The position numbers were made by a program, and so were the translations under genes. Shown here one piece after another: positions 54,943 to 63,755 of a DNA stretch of 64,000 bases. The DNA is taken from the NCBI GenBank assembly GCA_945859605.1, contig OX243828.1, positions 22,346,609-22,410,608 of the forward strand. The letters are read 5' to 3'. Source of the DNA: Lumbricus rubellus (lineage: Eukaryota; Annelida; Clitellata; Crassiclitellata; Lumbricidae). The notes under the pieces are model-generated. The model saw nothing but the letters and a program-made list of their open reading frames with translations. It did not search any database and had not been told where the DNA came from. Every line of letters starts with the position of its first letter. Within the stretch, counting starts at the first letter, position 1.

Positions 54943-55473
54943 CTTGCAAGGAGCGTTTATCGTGGTTTATGTCAGTTTGGATGGATGGAATAAACGCAAA
55001 ACTGTTTGTTTCATATCGGCATTCGGAGTTCTGTTCTCTATGATTGACGTTATGTTAGGCACAAAAGTCTCTAGTTTTCGGGTTTTTTAAAACCGCCATT
55101 AGCCTTCTCTGAGATCAGGACAATGCATAGACCTATTAGGCTACTGCTGAATATAGGCCTATGTTTATGTTTTCAAACAATCTTCTCCAGTATGATAATT
55201 GTAGAAAAAGAAATGGAGGCTGGGGTCAGATGTTCATTTATTTGGGGTGTGCAATGAGGACTTTACAATGGCATTTAAAATAGAACACGATTGTCCTGGC
55301 AAATAATTAATGTAGGCTAAGCTTACCTAAAATAATATTCAATTGTAAATATCAGAACAAGGGAAGCGTCTCGTCTACCCCCTCCCCACATGCGAAGTCA
55401 CAATGTCATATTAGAGGAAGAGTTTTCTTTTACCTAAGAAAGGCGATAATACGCTTAGAACCTTTAAAAAGCA
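54943..55473. other. Mostly unassigned; MITE fragment at 55190-55275
   Basis: CAGTATGATAATTGTAGAAA then GGCTGGGGTCAGA and GGGGTGTGCAATGAGGACTT is a degraded copy of the CAGGGTGAGAATT family (minus). Confidence 0.5.
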
Positions 55474-55552
<79 letters not shown>

Positions 55553-55556
55553 CGAT

Positions 55557-55587
<31 letters not shown>

Positions 55588-55592
55588 TTTGC
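55474..55592. repeat. (GATT)n followed by (ATTT)n
   Basis: About 19 perfect ATTG units (55474-55551) pass through one CGATTT change into about nine ATTT units. The preceding ACGCTTAGAACCTTTAAAAAGCA suggests it began as a LINE/SINE tail. Confidence 0.92.
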
Positions 55593-55825
55593 TGTGGCTG
55601 AAAAGAGCGTCCAACCATCCCCTTCCACTCCCACTCCCCCACCCCTCCCCCTTGACCTCTTCCTCCACCCTCTCCTCCTTCCTCTCCCGCCCCAGTCCCA
55701 TTCCCCTCCCGTCCCTCACTCCCTCTGTCTCCCTGCCTTCTCCATCTTTGTCTTCCGGTCCCTTCCCTCCCTCTTCGTCCAGCTCCCTCTTCCTTCTTTC
55801 CTCCCTCAGACCGTTCCTTCCCCAC
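55593..55825. repeat. C/T-rich tract
   Basis: CTCCC and CTTCC words, open in three + frames and antisense as low-complexity peptide. Confidence 0.85.
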
Positions 55826-56145
55826 GGCGATGAATCCCCACGGCGATAAAGTTGGTCATTCGCGACTTTTTGGCGACTTTACAACGTGATTTTGGGACAA
55901 AGAGTTTCGGAAATTTGGCAATCCTGCGGTTTTGTCGAATTTGCAAATGGCGGTCGAACGGATTGCAAAGTTCACTTTTTGTGGAAAAGATTGCGTTTTT
56001 TCGGGAAAAAAGTTTCAAAGAACACGTTCCTATTCGAATGGAAGGTTTTGTTAAATTTTCAAAACAATCTGTGCGTAACTTTCCGAGAACACTGGGAAGA
56101 AACTATTGGAAAGTTTCATTTTTATTTATATAGAAGATGAGAGGC
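55826..56145 (+). other. Unassigned segment with overlapping open frames
   Basis: Two overlapping + frames (55852-56133, 93 codons; 55886-56140, 84 codons) and one antisense frame are open in sequence that is not simple repeat, beginning at two CACGGCGATAAA/CACGGCGATGAA words. The text (GGCGACTTT, GGAAAATTTC) resembles old repeat sequence more than protein. No domain recognised; low coding likelihood. Confidence 0.35.
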
Positions 56146-56661
56146 GTGTTGCCTGACTTTGTTTAGCCCCGGCGCACAGAATGAGACTCATGGTCTCGCT
56201 TTGGATCAGCAACATCATCTATCGTCGTGAATTATTTACCATATTTTTTATTACGACGAAGTTTTGTGAAGCCGCTTTGCTTCTTCACTGCCTTTTATTC
56301 TTTCAATTACGGTATCGTCTTATAGCCAGACTTTTACGATGAAAGCTGCTTTATGCAGTGATACAAAGCAGCTTTAGATATCTGCAGTTCGTAGTAGGCT
56401 ATTCTTCGGCGTGCCTCTTCATCTGAACGGCAACAGGTCAAGGCCCACATAATATTTCACCAAAACAAAAACCTTTTATTCTTTCGACACATCAAGAAAA
56501 AAACAAGGAGTCGAATGTTTCCTAAATTAGCAGAGTCTCTGTAAACGATCCATGGTATTATTATATCGAGATATCATGTACCCAAAAGCGTAATTTTTCG
56601 CTCGTACCATAACTCGTGGCAATAGTTTTTGTGTGTTGGGATACGCGTATAGGCCTACGGT
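56146..56661. other. Unassigned sequence
   Basis: Nothing recognisable apart from GCTGCTTTATGCAGTG / CAAAGCAGCTTTA near 56347, a small imperfect palindrome. Confidence 0.4.
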
Positions 56662-56989
56662 CAGGGGCGGATCCAGGAGGGGGCCAATCCGGCCATGGCC
56701 CCCCATTTAGAAATGCCCATGTATCGTGCCCCCCCCCCCCCCATTTGGTTTCAGCGGCCGCTGAAATGGTAAGATTTTTCCGAATATTTAGCCGGACGAC
56801 TAAAAAAAATTTAAAAAAAGATCATCCACTTTTTTGGCGGATGAAATGGTATGATTTTTCCAAAAATTTTGCCCGATGACTAAAAAAAAAAAAGGTCATC
56901 AACTTTTTTGGCGGATGCGTTTTCCCCAGACCCAAGGTCTCAAGAATTTTTTGCCCCCCCCCCCTCCAAAGTTTCTGTATCCGCCCTTG
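56662..56989. mobile_element. hAT-like MITE, CAGGGGCGGATCCAG, 328 bp
   Basis: CAGGGGCGGATCCAG to CTGTATCCGCCCTTG. Perfect 8-bp duplication CCTACGGT (56654-56661, 56990-56997). Inside, a roughly 65-bp unit, GGTCATCAACTTTTTTGGCG plus GATGAAATGGTATGATTTTT, occurs twice in tandem, each with the TAGTCGTCCGG-type motif on the minus strand (56791, 56869). C-runs flank the core. Confidence 0.93.
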
Positions 56990-56997
56990 CCTACGGT

Positions 56998-57730
56998 TAC
57001 GTCTTTTGGTATTATTATAGTTTGAATAAACAATGTCCGTTAATAATTGTGAACTTGACAGTCTCTGACGATTTTTTTTGTACAGTAAGTCAAACAATAT
57101 TATTAGCTTGTATTAGAAATCTCGACGCGAATAAAGGAACCGAAATGCATACGTCCTCTTCTAACCCAGAGGGATGCCTTGACGTGTAGGTCTATCAGTA
57201 TTCAGTAGCCTAAGGGACTTTTTTAGAACAAAAGCATGGTGTTAAGTCGGGAGGTACCCTGGTGAAATCCTCTGCAGTGATGGTATACAAATTAACATGC
57301 ATAATTATTAAAATTACGATCTCTGCAATATTATGAGGGGATGGTTGAATAATTGTGTAGACACGCTCCGGAATCGATAAATAATTTGCACGTTGAACAT
57401 ATGCTATAATTTATTTAAGTGTAATCTTGTCCGTTTTAACATACATGTACATACTTAGGTGTAGCCACGGTACAGTTTCCTTTCTGATCTCTCTGACTCA
57501 TTCTGTCCACGATTGGTGCTCTGCGTATTATTATACTAAGCGAGTCTATTAGAACTCATTGCACATATTATCCACCGGATATATGTTTCACATACCTGTA
57601 GACCTACGTAACTTATTGCAATAAAAAATATGTGAAGTCTGGGTGTCAGCATACAAGTCAAATTTTTATCTGTAATTATAGGTTTATTATCCTCCAAAAG
57701 TGGGCAGTTGGGTTTATCTTATATGAAGGG
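56998..57730. other. Unassigned sequence
   Basis: No gene or element recognised. Confidence 0.4.
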
Positions 57731-57944
57731 AAGGTCGAGAGAGAGAGAGAGGAAAAGAGGAAAAGAGGTAAAAGGAAAATGAGAAAGAGGCAAATAGGAA
57801 AAGAGGGAAAGAACGAAGGAAAGAGAGAATAACGGGGAGCGAAAACCAGTTAGAGCGTCAGAGAGTCAGAGAGAGCGAGAGTTATTAAGAGAGCAAGAGT
57901 GAGATACTGAGAGCGAGCGTCAGGGTAGAGAAAGAAGAGGGAGG
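57731..57944. repeat. GA/GGAAAAGA-rich tract
   Basis: GAGAGAGAGAG and GGAAAAGAGG words upstream of the receptor 2 duplication border. Confidence 0.75.
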
Positions 57945-58142
57945 AGAGTGGCATGAAAGGAGACAGCAGCCTATATGCGTGCGTGCGGGCGAATGGTTCT
58001 CTCCGTCAATCCGCCTCATCCGCGGCATCTTCATAGCAAACGCTCTCAGTCGGTCGGATGAGTTTAGTAGACGATATAACATCACCAACAAGCAACCGCT
58101 GAAGTAATTCTTTTAAACGTCGGAACCAGAAGTCCTTTTGTG

Positions 58143-59351
58143 ATGGCCGACGTTTTATCGACGGAAAATCCAACGAAACCTGACAACATCTCCGCCAATT
58201 TGACCACCGATGATCCGGAACACTCGATCTGGGATTCTCCAGAGATGGTCATCGTTCCGATTCTCTTCGCCATCATCTTCATCGTCGGTGTCGTCGGCAA
58301 CGCCACTCTGATCTTCATCGTGCTGCGGAATAAACCGATGCGAACGAAACCAAACGTTCTCATCGTGAATCTGTCGATCGGAGACTTTCTTCTCATTCTC
58401 TTCTCCGTTCCGTTCACTTCGGTCATCTACACCTTCAACCAGTGGCACTTTGGAAACGTCATCTGTAAGCTTAATGAGTTCATGCAAACCCTGTCCCTCG
58501 GGGTGTCCATCTTCACCCTTGCGGCCCTCAGCGTCGACCGCTTCGTTGCCATCGTCTACCCTCTGGCATCCTACAGCTCACGTTCGCTGACCCGCGTCAT
58601 TGCAGCCTCAGTGGTCATCTGGATAATGTCAACTGGACTGGCGATCATGGATCTTGTGGGAGCGCACGTTGGTCCTTGTGCGGACTGCCAGGTACCTATT
58701 CTAATTTGTAGCGTCTACCCAGCAGAATGGGGTGCATGGTACAAAAAGTTCCGTGTTCTATTTCGCTTCATCGTCTTTTTCGCCGCGCCTCTCATCGTGA
58801 TCGTCTGTGTCTACATCATCATTGCTCTCGTCCTCCTACGTCAGTCGGAGTCCCTCAGTTCGCAGATGGATTTCGGGGTCTCAACCCCGTCCCCCAAATA
58901 TATGACCGCACCCCCGCAGCTCAGACAGCGATCGGAAAGCGTTGCTGTTGTCAAGCAGATTGAATCACGCAAGAAAGTCGCTAAAGTAGTTCTCTCGTTT
59001 GTCGTAATCTTCGTCATCTGCTGGTTGCCACGTCACGTATCCATCTTGTCATACCATTTCGTAGTAGACTACGAATATGATATGGTATGGCACGTCTTAA
59101 AGATCGTCGGATTCTGTTTGATGTTTATCTACTCGGCAATCAATCCACTGGCTCTCTATCTACTCAATGGTGAGTACAGGCGCTACTTTCATCACTACCT
59201 TTTCGGCTGTTGCTACCCACCATGGCGAATCAAGTACACTCGGGAGCGACGCGGAACTGCTAGTGACGTCATCGGAATGCAGACGATGAGTTCAAATACG
59301 AACGCCTCTCTAGAAGACCTCCTCTCCCAGAAGCAGAAAGGGGCTAAATAA
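58143..59351 (+). CDS. Bombesin/CCHamide-type peptide GPCR, paralog 2 (complete)
   Basis: Single-exon class A GPCR of 402 aa, a predicted plasma-membrane neuropeptide receptor. Layout: glycosylation sites N15 and N19; TM1 about 35-61 (GN at 52-53); TM2 70-93 (D81); C108 before TM3; DRF at 132-134; TM4 151-171; ECL2 with CADC at 179-182 and C189; TM5 205-233; ICL3 234-277 with a Ser/Pro-rich centre and QIESRKKVAK; TM6 with CWLP at 293-296; TM7 with NPLALYLLN at 334-342; cysteines 356-357, probable palmitoylation; Ser/Thr-rich tail of 45 residues. NPxALYLL and QIESRKK are hallmarks of vertebrate bombesin/GRP receptors and their protostome CCHamide relatives; which ligand applies here is not shown. 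The start is the ATG at 58143; stops lie upstream in frame. Neighbour 15 kb away is its paralog, same strand. Confidence 0.95.
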   Translation: MADVLSTENPTKPDNISANLTTDDPEHSIWDSPEMVIVPILFAIIFIVGVVGNATLIFIVLRNKPMRTKPNVLIVNLSIGDFLLILFSVPFTSVIYTFNQWHFGNVICKLNEFMQTLSLGVSIFTLAALSVDRFVAIVYPLASYSSRSLTRVIAASVVIWIMSTGLAIMDLVGAHVGPCADCQVPILICSVYPAEWGAWYKKFRVLFRFIVFFAAPLIVIVCVYIIIALVLLRQSESLSSQMDFGVSTPSPKYMTAPPQLRQRSESVAVVKQIESRKKVAKVVLSFVVIFVICWLPRHVSILSYHFVVDYEYDMVWHVLKIVGFCLMFIYSAINPLALYLLNGEYRRYFHHYLFGCCYPPWRIKYTRERRGTASDVIGMQTMSSNTNASLEDLLSQKQKGAK

Positions 59352-59352
59352 A
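59347..59352 (+). promoter_or_regulatory. AATAAA overlapping the receptor 2 stop codon
   Basis: The hexamer spans the final Lys codon and TAA stop and is conserved after paralog 1 (43064-43069). If used for polyadenylation it would give an extremely short 3' UTR; it may instead be a coincidence of the Lys-stop sequence. Confidence 0.35.
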
Positions 59353-60007
59353 TTCGTCAAGTCGGCAACGAGTACTGACACGCTTCAATGATTATTGAGC
59401 CATTGTTACAAGACAATTTTCATAGTTCGTTTCTGCGCATGGCTGTGGTGTTTAAAAAACGATGATTGGAAACCATTTTCGCTTGCCGAAACAAATACAG
59501 ACGTGTTACAAGTTCACTGTATTTACGAAACTAAATTTTGTTCGCCTCCGAACTGCCGGTTCTTTCAGAAAACCACAGACCTGGTGTCAGCAAGAACGCT
59601 ATCGAGTCTGTCATATTGGGCTCCTCCAAACTGCTTTGGTCTGTGAAAATGACCTACAATCTTAGATGCCTTAAGAACGCATCTCGGCATAATTATAATT
59701 CAATGATTTCGAACGAAAAGTTGCATACTTTTCTGGAAATGTTCTCAGAAACTATGCCGACAGTTTTGAACAAACCAGTCTGTGATTCATTATTCTGGTT
59801 ACATTCGTCTGCGAAAGAATTCAGGCTTTCGCCACCAATTATAGAGATCCATAGATCCAGCATAAGGAGAAACCTATTGATGAAACAGCCACAGAGAGAC
59901 AGCTGCCAGCAGCAGATATAGATACTCATAGAAAGAGACATAGAAAGATACACAAGCACAGACAGAGATAGGGTGGTATAGCCTAGATAGCCTACAGCCG
60001 GAATCAT

Positions 60008-60128
60008 ACTCCCGTTTTCCGCAAGCGTTTGAAATAACTTTCTCCTTGATCTGGTTTGGTGCTGCCAGGTCGGGAGCGCTTCTGAGAAGTTTCTCTTGAA
60101 GTGGCGGTATAGAAAATCACGATTACCG
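60008..60128 (+). mobile_element. LINE 3' end, same family as 18375-19955
   Basis: TTTTCCGCAAGCGTTTGAAA, TTTGGTGCTGCCAGGTCGGG, AGCGCTTCTGAGAAG and CTTGAAGTGGCGGTATAGAA with ATTACCG tail match 19843-19960. Heavily 5'-truncated. Confidence 0.88.
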
Positions 60129-60533
60129 TTATTAAGGGTGATAAGCTTCGGCGCTTAATCTTAATTTGTGCGGTTCACGAGCAGACTAATGTATGACCTA
60201 CAGAGAAAAATAGGAGAGATCCTGATTCCTGAATTGAACTTTCAGATAGGCCTGTGCATTGTGTGCAAACAGTTGGTACGAGAACAATTATTACTCGTAT
60301 GTACGTTGTTGATATAGATCTAATGATTTTTAACTTAGAACTTGACAAACTTTAAGGTATGCATAGGCCCTACGGCCTACGCCTGATGTACGAAAGAAAG
60401 TATTAATCATGTTAATTATTGAAGCGATACTCAGAGCATTTTATTTCGAGCAGGCCTAACGTATGGGCATATGAATGAATCCGCTGTACTGATCGGTTTG
60501 TGGTCTCTTTTTATTGGGTATCTTGAATCACTC
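60129..60533. other. Unassigned sequence
   Basis: Nothing recognisable. Confidence 0.4.
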
Positions 60534-60690
60534 TGCATTGTATTGTATTGTATTGTATCTGACCATTTACAAAATGCTTCTTGCAGCAAGAGGCTTTCAG
60601 AAGCGCTCCCAGTGCGTGCAACCTGAGAGAAAAAGGCAGGCTAGAGACTATAGAGAAGGATGAGGAAAGACAATCAGAGCAGTGAGAGCA
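60534..60690 (-). mobile_element. (TATTG)n tail and possible LINE 3' end
   Basis: Four TATTG units at 60536-60558, then on the minus strand CTGGGAGCGCTTCTGAAAGC. The partner half GGCGCT is not evident, so identity is tentative. Confidence 0.45.
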
Positions 60691-61884
60691 TGCATTAAAT
60701 ATTCTATGCGCTATACAATATTGGGGAACTAAGATAACCGATCACCACTTAGATCACTAATTTACCGGTCATTTGCTTGTCTTAGATAGCCTAACTTTGA
60801 AATCTCAAATTCCTTCTAAAGTCTGGGTAGCACTTTTAAAAAGTCTTGGGGATAGTATAGTATAAAAATTCACTTGCAGCATCTTGAATATAGTCTACGA
60901 ATTTGCTTTCAATGTATACTGCTTGTGAAATTGCTTGAAAAATGTAGTATCGATGGTGATTTTACTTGCAACGACGTTGTAAATAACCTGTTTGGTAAGC
61001 AATTTCTTTGGATGAAGATGGATTGGAATGATGTCGGTGTTGGCTGTTTTGTCGAGCTGTTTCGGTGGATGTGGAGTTGTAGCAAGAGTAGGAAAAAAAT
61101 AATGAAAGAAACGAGGTAAAACAGAAGAAGAACTTATGGAGGGAATTATCATAATTAGAGACTGCAGATATTATGGACGAAATAATATAGACTAATGCGT
61201 GCTTTGCTGCAAATAAAACTTGTCAGAAGAAAAGAAACACAGAACTTATCACAAAATGGGAGGGCTGTAAAACTAGCTGCCATGTTACCATTGGAATTAT
61301 GGACACACTTGATCCATGCAGCAAAGCGATGGGCGATAACAGGATCGGTGTTCTGGAAGCCATTCTAACGCCCAAGAAGAACTGTAAACTAGAGAATCAT
61401 ATCGTGAGAAAAAGTATTCCATGAGGAAACAGTTTGGCTTCTACGAATGGTTGCATATGCGGCTTAACTACTAGCGCCGCTGCATAATAATAAGCATCTC
61501 TTTCCAGACCTATACGCATTCCATTCATCCACATCGGGGTTGAATTTAGTTCGCGGTAATGATGGAAACCAGGTGAAGGCCTCTCTCTTTCTGACTGCTG
61601 CGGCGCCTTTGAGACTAGTTCCTTTCCATTTTATCCGCAGGTTCCCATGGAGATTCTGTAGCAGATGCACCCTATAATACCCTGCAATTGTGGAGTCGCC
61701 AACGCTTGCTAACGCTTTCCAAGCACTCGAAATCTTTTTAGCTTCGTGGCTAATCAGGTCCGAGCGACAACAGCTTCAAGAAATATGGTGATTGACTCAC
61801 GTGCCCTAGACGCAAAAACTTGTGTCAAAGTAACCTTATAATTTTTTATAGAACTGTCAGGATTTGTTGATTCTCTTCTATTGC
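60691..61884. other. Unassigned sequence
   Basis: About 1.2 kb. Frames of 68-85 codons at 60874-61152 and 61464-61670 have no recognisable domain. Confidence 0.4.
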
Positions 61885-61929
61885 TGGACTTCTAAGTAGC
61901 AATCTTGAAGGGGCGCTATATAAATCTCC
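61885..61929 (+). mobile_element. SINE/LINE 3' tail remnant
   Basis: GGACTTCTAAGTAGCAATCT then TGAAGGGGCGCTATATAAAT; the AGCGCC half is degraded. Confidence 0.55.
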
Positions 61930-62447
61930 ATAATGGATTAATGATCCAGTTTGCTTATCAATTTTTAAAAACTGTTTTTACTAAATTCTGTCCATTATGA
62001 CACTTGCAGACTACAATCATGGGCGGCTGGCTGCCTGGGCGTTTTATCTCACACACTAAAACATTGTCTTGCATTAAATTATCCCATGCATGAAGACAAA
62101 ATGATGTTTACGAGATTCTCCGCTTTATGTTATGGACGGAGCTAGATACAGATGAATGATAATCATTTCAGCTGATTTTTGCGGCTGTAGGCTAATCGGC
62201 GTTATGTATACACGCTTCATTATTGTATTGTAGGCTATCTATCAAAATCAAGTCAAATACCATTTTATTAAGGCAACAACCGTGGCACATTGATAAAAAC
62301 CCAGAATGACAACATTAACATTAATGGTTAACATAATAGAAAGAATAAACAGCATAATATCATAAGAATAAACAGTACATCATAAAGCAAAGGATCATAA
62401 TAATGGTTGAGCACTTAAAGGGAACCCCAAAAGAACAAGTCCTGCTA
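61930..62447. other. Unassigned sequence
   Basis: An AACATAAT/AATAAACA-rich segment lies at 62325-62390. No gene. Confidence 0.4.
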
Positions 62448-62482
62448 TATATAAATTTATATAGCGCCTTTCACAGTGTACA
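62448..62482 (-). mobile_element. LINE 3' tail remnant
   Basis: The minus strand reads CACTGTGAAAGGCGCTATAT then AAATTTATATATAG. Confidence 0.5.
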
Positions 62483-63029
62483 CCAATCGGAAAGCGTTGC
62501 TGCTGTCTGTGGATGTAAACTCAACGTAAATCAGCTGCAGTGGGTTTATATTCGACGAATGATAGAATCAGCTGTGACTTATCTCAGTTAATTGTGTGTA
62601 AAGATCGAGTGCATCAGGAAGACAATGCTCGATTCCCTCCCGGAACCGATTTGGCACAAGAGGAATAGTTTCTTTGGAGTCCCTTTCCCTCTTTCTTTCT
62701 CTTTCTGTCTCTCTGTCTCTGTATGTCTCCGTCTCTGTCTCTATGTCTGTGTCTCTCTGTCTCTCGCACACACAGACACACCCGCCCACACACTGTCTCT
62801 CTTTCTCTCTGTATTTCTGTTTCTCAGTCCCCTTTTGTCTGTCTGTCTGTCTGTCTGTCGGTCTGTTTCTCTATCTCTCTCCTATCTCTCTCACTTTCTC
62901 TCTCTATCTATATCTCTCCCTATCCCTATCCCTACCCTATCCCTATCTCTACCCTATCCCTTTTTCTATCCCTATTCATATGCCTATCCCATCCCTATAT
63001 CTATCTATATCTATATCTATAACTATGTC

Positions 63030-63389
63030 CATAGGCGTAGGGAACATTTCAGGAGTGGGGGGGCAAAAGTTTACACTTTTTGCCCGAAAAATCGGAAGAC
63101 TTTTTTTCGTCCGGCCGAAACTTTCCGTAACTTTTACCGTTTTCCGCCCGAAAAAATCTGACGACCTTTTTTTTTCTTTTTTAGTCGTCCGGTCGAAATT
63201 GCCCGAAAATTCCCGTGACTTTTCGGCCCCGAAAAATCTGACGCCTTTTTTTTTTAGTCGTCCGGTCGAAATTTCTTCATTTCTTTATACATTTTTTTAC
63301 TTTTCCCGGACTACTTGCCCGAAAAACCAGACTTGCCCGAAATTTGGGGGGCATTTGCTCCCCCTGGACCCCCGTCTCCTACGCCTATG
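63030..63389. mobile_element. hAT-like MITE, CATAGGCGTAGG, 360 bp
   Basis: CATAGGCGTAGGGA to TCTCCTACGCCTATG. Flanks ACTATGTC and TCTATGTC (7 of 8). Contains three related inner units with CGAAAAATC and CTTTTTTAGTCGTCCGGTCG (63173 and 63245), partly tandem. Confidence 0.9.
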
Positions 63390-63563
63390 TCTATGTCTAT
63401 ATCTATATTCTCTCTCTCACTCTCACTCTCTCTCTCTCTCACTTTCTCTCTCTCTCTCTCTCTCTCTGCATGTATGTATCTCTGTATTTCTGTCTCTCTT
63501 TCTCTCTGTCTCAATGACTCTCCCTGTCTTTTTTTATCTGCTCTCTAACTCTTGCTCTCTGTA

Positions 63564-63662
<99 letters not shown>
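63564..63662. repeat. (CTGT)n perfect tetranucleotide, ~24 units
   Basis: Uninterrupted TGTC/CTGT for about 98 bp, the cleanest microsatellite in the window and therefore likely polymorphic. Confidence 0.95.
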
Positions 63663-63755
63663 GTATGTGTCTTTCTCTTTCTCTCGTAGAAATTGGGTGC
63701 ATCAGAAAACCAAGCTCGATTCACCCTGGAACCGATTTGGCATCTCGCATGTTTT

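Larger units (their letters stand above)
57945..59965 (+). repeat. Direct segmental duplication, copy B'
   Basis: Counterpart of 41650-46480. It lacks both hAT-like insertions and keeps the empty sites near 59571 and 59800. Confidence 0.88.
62600..63755. repeat. Pyrimidine-rich simple sequence bounded by a direct repeat
   Basis: GTGCATCAG, then GCTCGATTC and GGAACCGATTTGGCA occur at 62610-62658 and 63698-63742. Between them: TCTG/TCTC tracts (62690-62900), TATCCC repeats (62905-63000), a MITE (63030-63389), (CT)n (63400-63470) and (CTGT)n (63564-63662). Confidence 0.75.
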
